From Planctomyces sp. SH-PL14 (GTDB lineage: Bacteria; Planctomycetota; Planctomycetia; Planctomycetales; Planctomycetaceae): 64,000 nt of DNA. The DNA lies in assembly GCF_001610835.1 (NCBI RefSeq), contig NZ_CP011270.1:5970001-6034000 (forward strand), given 5' to 3'. The notes below the pieces were generated by a model. It was given only the letters and a program-made list of their open reading frames with translations, did no database searches and was not told where the DNA came from. A program made the translations under genes and the position numbers. This document shows positions 25,603 to 33,911 of the stretch, piece after piece (within the stretch, counting starts at the first letter, position 1; every line of letters starts with the position of its first letter).

Positions 25603-26934
25603 TCAGACTTTGACGATCTCCTTCACCGGCTCGGCTCCCTTTTCGACAATCGAAATCGGCCGGCCGATGGTGGAGATGTTCTCCTTCGTGTGGTCGATTC
25701 CGACGGCGGCACAGACGGTCGCCAGGAACTCGGGCGGGGTGACCGGGCGATCCTTGACCCCCTCGCCCCCCGGTCCCGACTGGCCGACCACCTGTCCCCC
25801 CTTGATCCCGCCGCCGCACAGGACGGTGCTCCAGGCGTCGGGCCAGTGGTCCCGCCCCTGGTTCGGGTTGATCTTCGGCGTCCGGCCGAACTCCCCCATC
25901 CAGACGACGAGCGTGTCGTCGAGCATCCCCCGTTCGCGGAGGTCGGAGAGGAGGGTCGACCACGCGGGGTCGAGGACGCCGCACAGCGTCTTGACCTGGT
26001 TGAAGTTGTCGCCGTGGGTGTCCCAGCCGAAGGCGTTCACGCCCGCTCCGGTCAAGCCGACCTCGACGAACGAGACCCCCCGCTCGATCAGGCGGCGGGC
26101 CAGCAGGCACCCCTGGCCGAAGCGGTTGCGGCCGTACGAGTCCCGCAGCTTGGCCGGCTCCTCTTCGAGCTTGAAGGCATGCTTGGCCTGCGACTCGATC
26201 ATCTTGCGGGCCTTCTCGGCATTGGCCCGGTGGGCGGCGGTCGAGGTCCCGCTGGCCCGCTTCTGGAAGTCGTTCTGGAGGAAGCTCAGGATCTCGAACC
26301 GCTGCTTCATCGCTTCCGGGGTCGCCTTGGCCGGAGGAGCGAGGTTCTCGATCGAGAGGTTGGCCCGCGCTTCCGGGTCATCGCTCGAGCCGGTCACGGT
26401 CAGGGGAGCGTAGTTCGGCCCGAGGAAGCCGGCCCCACCCGAGTCCCCGAAGCGGAACGGCGAGACGCTGACGTAGCCGGGGAGCATGTCCTCCTCGCGG
26501 CTGAGTTCCTTGGCCACGATCGACCCGATGCTCGGATAGTCGAGGGCTCCCGCCATCGGCCGGTAGCCGGTCGTCATCAGGGCGGTCGCGAGGCCGTGGT
26601 CCCCCTCCTTGGAGGTCATGCTGCGGATGATGGCGAGGTCCTTCGCCTCCTTGGCCAGGAGCGGCAGGTGCTCGCTGAACCGCACGCCCGGAGCGGCGGT
26701 CGCGATCTCCTTGAACGGGCCCCCGTTGGCGTGGCCGGGCTTGAGGTCGAAGGTGTCGGTCTGGCTCGGTCCGCCGGGCATCCACAGCAGGATGCAGGCC
26801 TTACGGTGCGGCCGCGCCTCCCCTTGGGCATCGGCGGCGCGGGCCAGGCGCGGCAGCCAGCCGGAGAACGAGACCCCGAGGGCGCTCGCCACCGACATGC
26901 GGATCAGGTCGCGGCGGGAAAAGTCGTGGAACAT
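25603..26934 (-). CDS. DUF1501 protein with Tat signal
   Basis: 443 residues from ATG at 26934. The N-terminus MFHDFSRRDLIRMSVASALG has a twin-arginine signal. The DUF1501 hallmark KACILLWMPGGPSQTDTFD follows, with GTSTAAHRANAEKARKMIE in the middle and VVWMGEFGRTPKINPNQGRD near the C-terminus. These motifs belong to the alkaline-phosphatase/sulfatase-like superfamily. DUF1501 genes usually sit directly after a DUF1549/DUF1553 gene in planctomycetes; here a family A gene is inserted between the two. No substrate is known. Confidence 0.92.
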   Translation of the reverse strand: MFHDFSRRDLIRMSVASALGVSFSGWLPRLARAADAQGEARPHRKACILLWMPGGPSQTDTFDLKPGHANGGPFKEIATAAPGVRFSEHLPLLAKEAKDLAIIRSMTSKEGDHGLATALMTTGYRPMAGALDYPSIGSIVAKELSREEDMLPGYVSVSPFRFGDSGGAGFLGPNYAPLTVTGSSDDPEARANLSIENLAPPAKATPEAMKQRFEILSFLQNDFQKRASGTSTAAHRANAEKARKMIESQAKHAFKLEEEPAKLRDSYGRNRFGQGCLLARRLIERGVSFVEVGLTGAGVNAFGWDTHGDNFNQVKTLCGVLDPAWSTLLSDLRERGMLDDTLVVWMGEFGRTPKINPNQGRDHWPDAWSTVLCGGGIKGGQVVGQSGPGGEGVKDRPVTPPEFLATVCAAVGIDHTKENISTIGRPISIVEKGAEPVKEIVKV

Positions 26935-27001
26935 GGGGATCTCCGGGCGAGATCGGGAACAGGGACAGGGACGGGGACGGAGGACCGAAACAGGACTCAG
27001 G

Positions 27002-27856
27002 TCACGGACGGGGGTGATACTCGATACAGGCGAACGGCTCGTTGAGGTCATACGGCGGCTGCCGCCAGCCGATCGACCAGACCTCCTGGTCGCGGTCTTT
27101 GGCGGTCAGGGCGTAGCCGGTCATCGGCGCAAGGGCGTGGTGCCACTCGAGCGCTCCCCCCTTGTCGCTCCGCCGGGCTTCGAGGAGCAGTAGCCCCTCG
27201 GGGTCGGTCCCGTGGGCGTAGGCAAAGATCGCTCCGTCCACGACGTCACCCTCGTCGCTGCCGTAGCGATAGAGCGGGGTCGTCATGAGCCGCAGCTCCC
27301 AGCGGCTCTTCCCTTCGAAGTCGTCCTGGAACTGGAACCGCTTGGCGATCTGCCGCATCTGCGTCAGCCGGGCGGTCTTGGTCTCAGCCGGCGCGGGGGC
27401 GTCGGCCAGCGGCTTGTAGGTGATCCCGCCGCGGCGGGGGTTCCAGGTGGTCGCCGTCCCCTGCTTCACGCTCAGCGGACTGGTCGTGAGCGACTGGAAC
27501 TCGTGGAGCCAGAGGTCCTTCGTGTTGCCGAGGATGAAGACCTGCACGATCGCGACCGGCTGGGACCGGGCGTCCTTCCACAGGAAGATCGTCCCGTCCG
27601 GGACGTTGCTGACCGGGTTGTTCCAGCGGAGGAGCGGCTCGGCGATGAGGTCCGCGGGCTTCTCCCCTTCGGCGGGGGTCACGACGTACTCCCCGACCGA
27701 CCGCTTCATGAAGTCGAGCCGCTTCCCCGCCGCTTCCGCCGTTTCCTCCGCTTCGACCCGGGCCGCGGCAATGACGCCGAGCGCCAGCGCAAAGGGGGCG
27801 ACGCGCCACAGGCTGCGGTGCGGAGGGTCGAGGCGGCTGGCACGGACGTCGATCAT
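27002..27856 (-). CDS. Family A secreted protein, copy 8
   Basis: 284 residues from ATG at 27856, with GAGG upstream. The signal peptide ends near AARVEAEE (about 35). Landmarks: LRWNNPVSNVPDGTIFLWK, QPVAIVQVF, LHEFQSLTTSPLS, ARLTQMRQIAKRF, ELRLMTTPLYRYG, VVDGAIFAYAHGTDPEGLLL and DQEVWSIGWRQPP. It lies between DUF1549/DUF1553 (135 bp upstream) and DUF1501 (67 bp downstream). Function unknown. Confidence 0.85.
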   Translation of the reverse strand: MIDVRASRLDPPHRSLWRVAPFALALGVIAAARVEAEETAEAAGKRLDFMKRSVGEYVVTPAEGEKPADLIAEPLLRWNNPVSNVPDGTIFLWKDARSQPVAIVQVFILGNTKDLWLHEFQSLTTSPLSVKQGTATTWNPRRGGITYKPLADAPAPAETKTARLTQMRQIAKRFQFQDDFEGKSRWELRLMTTPLYRYGSDEGDVVDGAIFAYAHGTDPEGLLLLEARRSDKGGALEWHHALAPMTGYALTAKDRDQEVWSIGWRQPPYDLNEPFACIEYHPRP

Positions 27857-27991
27857 CGGTCGGGCCTCGAAAGAGAGGTGTGGGGTCAGGGACGGGGCCA
27901 GGGTCACCGGCGGGGGCCGGGAAATTCGGATCGAGCGGTATGGGGCGCCCGCGAAGGGTCGACCAGGGAACGGGGAATCGGACGAAGGGGA

Positions 27992-29656
27992 TCACCGACT
28001 CAGGACAAACTCGGGACTGTTGAGGAGTCCCCAGAAGATCTCGGCGAACGCCTCCTTCTGCTTCTGCCGGTCCCCCTGTTCCTTGACGTACTTGAGGAGG
28101 AACGCCTGCTCTTCCTCGGTCGGGACGCGGGTGAAGGCGGCGAGGTACAGGGCCTCGAGCTTCTGGTCGTTGCTCAGGAACGGGGCCTCGACGACCGCCC
28201 GCAGGGTGCGGCTCTCGTCCAGGTCGGTCGCCTTGGCGGTGATCTGGCCGTTCATGAGGAGCAGTGTCTGGGGGATCCCGCCTCGAAAGTCTTCGGGGGT
28301 ATTGCCGATCGCCTCGTTGAGCCGGCCGATGAGTTCGTTCATCTGGCCGTTGTGCCGCGGGCCGCCGTCCACCTTCGAGACCGGCAGCGCGAGGGCCTGC
28401 TCCAGGGAGTCGTAGACCTGCTCGGGGAGGAGCGTCTTGACCGGGCGGACGCCGGCGGTCTCGTCCTCGCCGTCGGCGCAGAGCCGCTGATAGGTCCGGC
28501 TCTGGCAGATCCCGGCCATCAGCCAGCGGAGATCGAAGTCGTGCCGCTCGAACTGTTCCGCCAGCTCGTCGAGGATCTTTCGCTCTTCCGGCGTGGCGGT
28601 GTCGAGGTCGTCGACCGCCGCCGTCAGTCCCCGTCCGCAGAGGTACTGCCAGACGCGGTTGACGGCGGTCGAGGCGAAGTTGGGATTGTTCGGCGAGGTC
28701 ATCCACTCGGCGAAGACCTGCCGCGGGGTCTTGTCTTCGGGGAACTGCGGGACGTCGCCCCACAGGAAGCGGGCGTCGTAGTCGGTCGAGTTCGCCTCGT
28801 TGCGGATCTTGGTGACGGATTCATCGAGCCACTCGCCGTTCGGCCCCCGCTTGCTGCCGGCGAAGAAGGCGGCGACTCCCCAGAAGTCGTTCTGCTTCCA
28901 CTCGGCGAAGGGGTGATCGTGGCACTGGGCGCAGCCGATCCGCACGCCCAGGAACGTCCGGGCGAAGGAGTTGGCCAGGTTCTCCGGCGTCGCTCCGACC
29001 GCCTCGTAGAGGACGATCGGGCCTTCCGGCATCGCCCGCACGATCAGGCCGTCGGCGGGCTGCGGCCGGGTGACCGGCTTGGCGGTCACGAGCGAGCGGG
29101 CGAGTTCGTCGTAGTGGACGTTCTGGGCGAGCTGGACCTTGAGCCAGGGGTCGAGCCGCGTGGCCATCGCGGCGCCGGGGCCGTTGCCGGGGACCAGGAG
29201 CCGCCGCCAGACGCGGGCGAGGTGTTCGGCGCAGCGGTCGGTCTGGCGGTTCTGCTGGCCCGCCGTTCCGAGCGTGGAGTCAACGAGGAGGTCCCGTTTG
29301 TATTCCGACGGGTCGGCCATGAAGTCCCGCGTCGTGGAGACGCTGGGGATGGAACCGGTCAGGTCGAGCGAAACCCGGCGGAGGAAAGTGGGGTCGTCGA
29401 CGACGTCGAACTTCGTCCGCTGACCTTCGGCACTGGTTTCGAAGCGGAGGTCGATCCAGTCCGCGAGGTCGCGGGAGGACATCCGGGCGGCCGCGGGATT
29501 GGCGACGAGGGCCGGCGCGGCGGGGACAACAGGGGAGGGGGCCGCGTCCTGGGCGAAGGCGGAGGAGAGGCAGTTCTCGAAGAATCCCGTTCCAGCGAAG
29601 GCCGCCCAGGCGAGGCCGAGATGCAGCGCGGAGGCAAACGGGGAGCGGGGAGCCAC
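27992..29656 (-). CDS. DUF1549/DUF1553 secreted protein
   Basis: 554 residues. GTG start behind GGAGG; the signal peptide ends near SAFAQDA (about 36). DUF1549 begins at about 58 (LADWIDLRFETSAEGQRTKF; FLRRVSLDLTGSIPS). A haem-type motif CAQCHDHPF lies near 240. DUF1553 follows (RQVFAEWMTSPNNPNFASTA, WQYLCGRGL) and runs to LLNSPEFVLSR at the end. The PSCyt1-type cytochrome domain that often precedes DUF1549 is absent, so this is a short form. It is the first gene of the long leftward run, 60 bp downstream of operator site 3. The biochemical role of the family is not established. Confidence 0.9.
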   Translation of the reverse strand: MAPRSPFASALHLGLAWAAFAGTGFFENCLSSAFAQDAAPSPVVPAAPALVANPAAARMSSRDLADWIDLRFETSAEGQRTKFDVVDDPTFLRRVSLDLTGSIPSVSTTRDFMADPSEYKRDLLVDSTLGTAGQQNRQTDRCAEHLARVWRRLLVPGNGPGAAMATRLDPWLKVQLAQNVHYDELARSLVTAKPVTRPQPADGLIVRAMPEGPIVLYEAVGATPENLANSFARTFLGVRIGCAQCHDHPFAEWKQNDFWGVAAFFAGSKRGPNGEWLDESVTKIRNEANSTDYDARFLWGDVPQFPEDKTPRQVFAEWMTSPNNPNFASTAVNRVWQYLCGRGLTAAVDDLDTATPEERKILDELAEQFERHDFDLRWLMAGICQSRTYQRLCADGEDETAGVRPVKTLLPEQVYDSLEQALALPVSKVDGGPRHNGQMNELIGRLNEAIGNTPEDFRGGIPQTLLLMNGQITAKATDLDESRTLRAVVEAPFLSNDQKLEALYLAAFTRVPTEEEQAFLLKYVKEQGDRQKQKEAFAEIFWGLLNSPEFVLSR

Positions 29657-29715
29657 GATATCCTCCGGCGACGACAGGACTGTGGACGATGGGGGGCCGA
29701 GCAGGTTTTTGAGAG

Positions 29716-29742
29716 CGTATAGACTCGATGTCTATAATGCAA
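29716..29742 (-). promoter_or_regulatory. Promoter with BlaI-type operator (site 3)
   Basis: TATAGACTCGATGTCTATA (29718-29736) matches sites 1 and 2. On the minus strand it lies between TTGCAT (29742-29737) and TATACG (29721-29716), again a 15-bp gap, and points to the DUF1549/DUF1553 gene 60 bp away. It therefore heads the 13-gene leftward run. Binding by the BlaI encoded at 2.2 kb is inferred from the shared site. Confidence 0.65.
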
Positions 29743-29802
29743 CGGAAAAGAGTCCGGTGCTGGGAAAAATGTCTTCGCCCACCCGCCGGCAAAGCGTTAT
29801 TC

Positions 29803-30090
29803 GCTCAAACCCAACGTGCTACGGCCGCTGGGGTCAAGGGGGCCTCGCCCCCTTGCCGCCGGAGGCGCTTTAATGAGGAACCGTGGTAAGCAACGGACGC
29901 CCCCTTTGTGGAACCGGCGTTGAGGACTCACCGCTCGGTTTCGAATCCCCGCGTGTTGGTGAGGGGGCATACGACACGTTGTCCGCGCTTGGACCGGTGC
30001 TCCTTCAGACTGTCCCCTACGAGACGGGCCTCCGGCGGGCAAAGGGCATTCTGCCCCCTGCACCCCCTGACCAGGGTGCCCCTGGACCCG
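29803..30090 (-). repeat. 290-bp interspersed element, copy 2
   Basis: Inverted copy of the element at 10133. It begins GCTCAAACCCAACGTGCTAC on the plus strand and ends in CCAGGGTGCCCCTGGACCC. The terminal modules CTTGCCGCCGGAGGC and GCCTCCGGCGGGCAAAG are both present. It lies between operator site 3 and fabF; nothing else is seen in the gap 29743-30166. Confidence 0.85.
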
Positions 30091-30166
30091 ATGAGGGCCA
30101 ATGATCCTGAGTTACGCCGCTCTACCTTCCGCCTTCAGCCTGAATCCCTTCCGCCTCCCTCACGGC

Positions 30167-30208
30167 CCCTCTGCACTCCCCACCAGGGTGCCCCTGGACC
30201 CGGTGAGG
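30167..30208 (-). repeat. Partial end of the 290-bp element
   Basis: Only the outer end (CTGCACTCCCCACCAGGGTG and CCCCTGGACCCGGTGAGGGC) is present, just after fabF. It looks like a truncated copy or a remnant next to full copy 2. Confidence 0.7.
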
Positions 30209-30210
30209 GC

Positions 30211-31500
30211 TTAACTCTGACGGAAGATCAGCGAGACGTTCTGGCCGCCGAAGCCCGAGTTGTTCGACATCACGGTTTGAATCCGACCCTCCCGCGCACC
30301 ACCCGGCACATAATCCAGATCACACTCCGGATCCGGAAACTCATAATTCGCCGTCGGCGGCATCACCTGCTCCTTGAGCGCAAACATCGAAAACATCGCC
30401 TCCAACGCCCCACACGCCGCCACCAGATGACCCGTCGACCCCTTCGTACTCGACATCGGCAGACCCCTCGCCGCCTCCCCAAACACTGACCGCACCGCCC
30501 GCGTCTCCGTCCGGTCATTCGCACTCGTACTCGTCCCATGCGCATTGAGATACGACAGATCCCCCGCATTCAACCCCGCATCCCCCAACGCCTGACGCAT
30601 CGCCCTCGCAATCCCATTCCCATCCGCCGGGATATCCGTAATCCGATACGCATCCGAAGCCACCCCATACCCAATGATCTCCCCATACACCTCCGCCCCC
30701 CGCCGCCGGGCATGCTCGTACTCCTCCAGCACCAGCATCGCCGCCCCCTCGCCGAGAACGAACCCATCCCGCTCCCGGTCAAACGGCCGCGAAGCATGCG
30801 TCGGGTCCTCATTCCGCGTCGACAACGTCGTCAACAGACAGAACCCCGTCAGCCCGAACGGATGAATCATGCTGTGCGACCCACCCACAATCATCACGTC
30901 CGCCTGCCCCTCCCGGATCAACCCCGTCCCCTCGCCAATCGCCTGAGCCGACGCCGCACACGCCGTCAGCGAGTTCAAATTCGGCCCCTCCGCCCCGAAC
31001 AACCCCGCGATCCGCGCGGCTAACACGTTCGGCTCCTGGTTCCGCTCAAAGTCGGCATCCATATGCCGCAGCCCCAGCTCCGTGAACCGGGACGTATCGC
31101 CGCGGTCCAGCTCGTCGATCGACTCCGACAGCAGCCGCATGAACAGCGGAAAATCCTGCGACCCTTCCCCCGATCCAAGATACACCCCCAGCCGCGCCGG
31201 ATCCCCCGGAAACCCATCGGCCAGTCCCGCATCCTGCATGGCCTGGACCGCCGCCGCGACGCCGAACTGAATGTGCGGCCCCGCCTTCTCGAAGGTCTTC
31301 ACCCGATCGGCATCGAGCCAGCGGCCCAGGTCAAAGTCCTTCACCTCCGCGGCGATCTTCGTCGGAAAGCCCTCCGCATCGAATCGGCGGATGACGTCGA
31401 CCCCCGACCGCCCGGCACAGGCCGTCGCCCACGCGTCGCGCGGACTGTGACCGACGGGAGAGATGCATCCGAGACCTGTGACAACGACGCGTCGGTTCAT
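30211..31500 (-). CDS. fabF: 3-oxoacyl-[acyl-carrier-protein] synthase II (FabF-type)
   Basis: 429 residues, full length for KAS II, ATG with AAGGAA upstream. The Cys-His-His triad is intact: Cys181 in SLTACAASAQA, His321 in NAHGTSTSAND and His358 in STKGSTGHLVAACG. It condenses malonyl-ACP with acyl-ACP in fatty-acid elongation. No acyl-carrier protein or other fab gene is adjacent. A FabF-like role in a special pathway is therefore possible, but the sequence looks like ordinary FabF. Codons end mostly in G or T (GCG, GGG, GAT, TTT), unlike the C-ending codons of neighbours. Confidence 0.9.
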   Translation of the reverse strand: MNRRVVVTGLGCISPVGHSPRDAWATACAGRSGVDVIRRFDAEGFPTKIAAEVKDFDLGRWLDADRVKTFEKAGPHIQFGVAAAVQAMQDAGLADGFPGDPARLGVYLGSGEGSQDFPLFMRLLSESIDELDRGDTSRFTELGLRHMDADFERNQEPNVLAARIAGLFGAEGPNLNSLTACAASAQAIGEGTGLIREGQADVMIVGGSHSMIHPFGLTGFCLLTTLSTRNEDPTHASRPFDRERDGFVLGEGAAMLVLEEYEHARRRGAEVYGEIIGYGVASDAYRITDIPADGNGIARAMRQALGDAGLNAGDLSYLNAHGTSTSANDRTETRAVRSVFGEAARGLPMSSTKGSTGHLVAACGALEAMFSMFALKEQVMPPTANYEFPDPECDLDYVPGGAREGRIQTVMSNNSGFGGQNVSLIFRQS

Positions 31501-31574
31501 GGGAAGTTCCTTTGAGTTCTCAGTTGTCAGTCGTCAGCCAGACCCAGGTTCTGTTCGCACCCTCACACCTCACA

Positions 31575-31636
31575 CTAGCCCGAAGCGCCAGCGAGGGAAT
31601 TCCCCGCACCGTCCCTCGCTGGCGCTTCGGGCTAGT
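31575..31636. repeat. TAGCCCGAAGCG hairpin repeat
   Basis: CTAGCCCGAAGCGCCAGCGA and TCGCTGGCGCTTCGGGCTAG are perfectly complementary. It lies 5 bp after the stop of the MATE gene and before fabF, where it could end MATE transcription. Confidence 0.9.
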
Positions 31637-31640
31637 GTCG

Positions 31641-33077
31641 TCAGCTCGCGCTCAGCCCCAGTTCCCGCCGCATGACGAAGACCATGATCAGCGCGTAGGC
31701 CGCCAGTCCCGCCGACATGACGTGGAACACGCTGTCGAGCGATCCCCCCGCGAGCCGCACTGCGACCGCGCCGCCGACGCTCGAGATCAGGAGCCGCGTC
31801 GACGTCGCCAGGAGCGGCGGGACCATTCTTCCCCGACCCTGCGAGGCGAAGTACAGCGCGAGGCCGAGTCCGAGGCAGGGGAACGCCGGCCCGACCCGCC
31901 GCAGGTAAGACTCGCCGATCGCCTGAACCGAGGCATCCGTCGTAAAGAGCCCCATCCAGAGCTGCGGCGCAATCGCGACCGTCAGGCCGACGACGGCGCA
32001 CACCGCCATCCCCAGGAGCGCGCCCGCGCGGGTGAACTGCCGGACCCGGTCCGCGCGGCCGGCACCGTCATTGGCGGCGACGAGCGGAACGAGAGCGGAG
32101 CCGATCCCGAACACGACCGGGATCAGGAGGTACTCCAGCCGCCCCGCCGCGCCGTAGCCGGCAGTCGCCGCTTCGCCGAAGGGCGCGACGAAACCGGTCA
32201 GGACCAGGACCGTGGCGTTCGTCAGGATCGTCCCGCAGCCGCTCGGGATCGCGATCCGCAGGATCTCCACCGTGTGCCGCCAGCGGGGGATCAGCATCGA
32301 CCACGCCGGCCGCACGACCGAGCCCGGCCGCCACAGCGGCCGCAGCAGGGCCAGCATGGCGGCGACGTTGTAGGCCACAATCGCCGCCGCCGCTCCGGCG
32401 ATCCCGAGCCCCGGAAACAGACCGGCTCCGAAGATCAGCAGCGGCGAGACCGCGAGCGTCACGACACCCCCGACCGCTCCCACGAGCGCCGGATAAGCGG
32501 CATTGCCGGTCCCGCGGAGCACGCTCGCCGCCGCGCCGAAGATCCAGAACGGCGTCGCGCTCAGGAACAGGAGGTCCGAATACCGGACCGCCGCCGCGAG
32601 CGAAGGGCCGGACGCGCCGAGTGCCCGGTAGATCGCTCCGCCGCCGAGCTGCATCGCGAGCGTGTAGGCCACCCCGATCAGGGCCGCGAGGCCGAGCGCC
32701 GTCCCGGTCAGTCCGCGGGCCTCCTCAACCTTGCCGGACCCGAGCGCCCGGGCGACCCGCGACGCGACTCCGCCGCCGTACGCGCCGGCGGAGAGCGTCG
32801 TCATCAGCATGACGAGCGGAAAACTGAGCGAGACTCCCGCCAGCGCCGAAGGACCGAGCCGGCCGATGAACGCCGTTTCGCCCGCCGAGACGATTCCCTG
32901 GAGCGACATCAGCGCGATCGTCGGGGCGGCCAGACGGAGGAGCGTCGGCAGGACCGGCCCGTCGAGCATCGCCTCCGCCGCCCGCGGCTTCGCCGGCTCG
33001 GGCCGGTCTGCTGTGGCGGCGGCGACAAACCGCTCGATGGCGGTCTCGGAAGAAACGGAAGACACCGGAGACCTCAC
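31641..33077 (-). CDS. MATE-family multidrug exporter
   Basis: 478 residues, GTG start. Residues 1-36 are a cytoplasmic lead. Then about twelve membrane segments follow in two similar halves, beginning PVLPTLLRLAAPTIALMSLQ, with FIGRLGPSALAGVSLSFPLV typical of MATE proteins. They export cationic drugs or metabolites in exchange for sodium or protons. The gene is divergent from a TetR regulator, with two similar 14-bp palindromic boxes between them, so repression by TetR is likely. Substrate not predictable. Confidence 0.88.
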   Translation of the reverse strand: MRSPVSSVSSETAIERFVAAATADRPEPAKPRAAEAMLDGPVLPTLLRLAAPTIALMSLQGIVSAGETAFIGRLGPSALAGVSLSFPLVMLMTTLSAGAYGGGVASRVARALGSGKVEEARGLTGTALGLAALIGVAYTLAMQLGGGAIYRALGASGPSLAAAVRYSDLLFLSATPFWIFGAAASVLRGTGNAAYPALVGAVGGVVTLAVSPLLIFGAGLFPGLGIAGAAAAIVAYNVAAMLALLRPLWRPGSVVRPAWSMLIPRWRHTVEILRIAIPSGCGTILTNATVLVLTGFVAPFGEAATAGYGAAGRLEYLLIPVVFGIGSALVPLVAANDGAGRADRVRQFTRAGALLGMAVCAVVGLTVAIAPQLWMGLFTTDASVQAIGESYLRRVGPAFPCLGLGLALYFASQGRGRMVPPLLATSTRLLISSVGGAVAVRLAGGSLDSVFHVMSAGLAAYALIMVFVMRRELGLSAS

Positions 33078-33174
33078 GGGAGCAGGGCGGTGGGCCGAAG
33101 GGATTCGGCGGGATGTCGACCGCGGTCGCCGCGACTTCTCGTCACCGCGGCGCTGCGACTCGTCGTCGCCGTGC

Positions 33175-33222
33175 TATAATGACGGTCGACATCAATACGG
33201 CGGAATCATGATGGTCGTCATG
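33175..33222. promoter_or_regulatory. MATE/TetR intergenic operator region
   Basis: Two related 14-bp boxes, ATGACGGTCGACAT (33179-33192) and ATGATGGTCGTCAT (33208-33221), start 29 bp apart. TATAAT (33175-33180) overlaps the first box. This fits a TetR-type operator pair controlling the divergent genes. Confidence 0.5.
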
Positions 33223-33310
33223 TAACGTGTCAAGAGGGGGCCGCGGCGTCGCGGCTTGGTCCGGCGGTTCCGGACGGTGGCCGGGACCCGGAAGAGCAGG
33301 GGAGCGAGCG

Positions 33311-33883
33311 ATGAAAGTGACCCGCGAGCAGGCGGCGAAAAACCGCGAACAGATCCTCGACACCGCCGCCCGACTCTTCCGCGAGCGGGGCCTGGACGGC
33401 ATCGGCGTCGCGGACCTGATGCGGGAAGCGGGCTTCACGCACGGCGGCTTCTACGGCCACTTCGAGTCCAAAGAGGACCTGATGGCCCAGGCCTGCCAGC
33501 GGGCCTTCGAAGGGAAAGAGGAGTGGTGGAACGCGGTCCTGGAAGGCGAGAAGAAAGGCGGCCCGCTCGCCGGGCTGGCGAAGATGTATCTCACCGAAGC
33601 TCACCGCGACGCGCCGGGACAGGGCTGCCCCCTCCCCTGCCTGGCGGTCGACGTCTCGCGCCAGTCGCCGGAGGTCCGCCGCTCCTTCACCGAGGGGATT
33701 CGCCGCGCCTTCGAACGCCTGGCCTCCAAGCTGACAGGCCGTCCGCCGAAGGAGCAGCGACGAGAAGCCATCCGCGGCTGGGCGTCGGTCGTTGGAGCGA
33801 TGGTCCTGGCGCGGGCGGTGGACGACCCGGCGCTGTCGGCGGAGATCCTCCGCGCGGTTCGGGAATCGTTCCAGGAGAAGTAG
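33311..33883 (+). CDS. TetR/AcrR-family regulator
   Basis: 190 residues from ATG at 33311 (GGAGCGAGCG upstream). The N-terminal DNA-binding domain is clear: REQILDTAARLFRERGLDGI, VADLMREAGFTHGGFYGHFE, SKEDLMAQA. The C-terminal ligand domain contains GQGCPLPCLAVDVSRQ, a pattern seen in TetR regulators of small electrophile or drug responses. It is divergent from the MATE exporter and probably represses it. Confidence 0.9.
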   Translation: MKVTREQAAKNREQILDTAARLFRERGLDGIGVADLMREAGFTHGGFYGHFESKEDLMAQACQRAFEGKEEWWNAVLEGEKKGGPLAGLAKMYLTEAHRDAPGQGCPLPCLAVDVSRQSPEVRRSFTEGIRRAFERLASKLTGRPPKEQRREAIRGWASVVGAMVLARAVDDPALSAEILRAVRESFQEK

Positions 33884-33911
33884 ATGACGTGCTTCGTCAT
33901 CGGCTGCGGAG

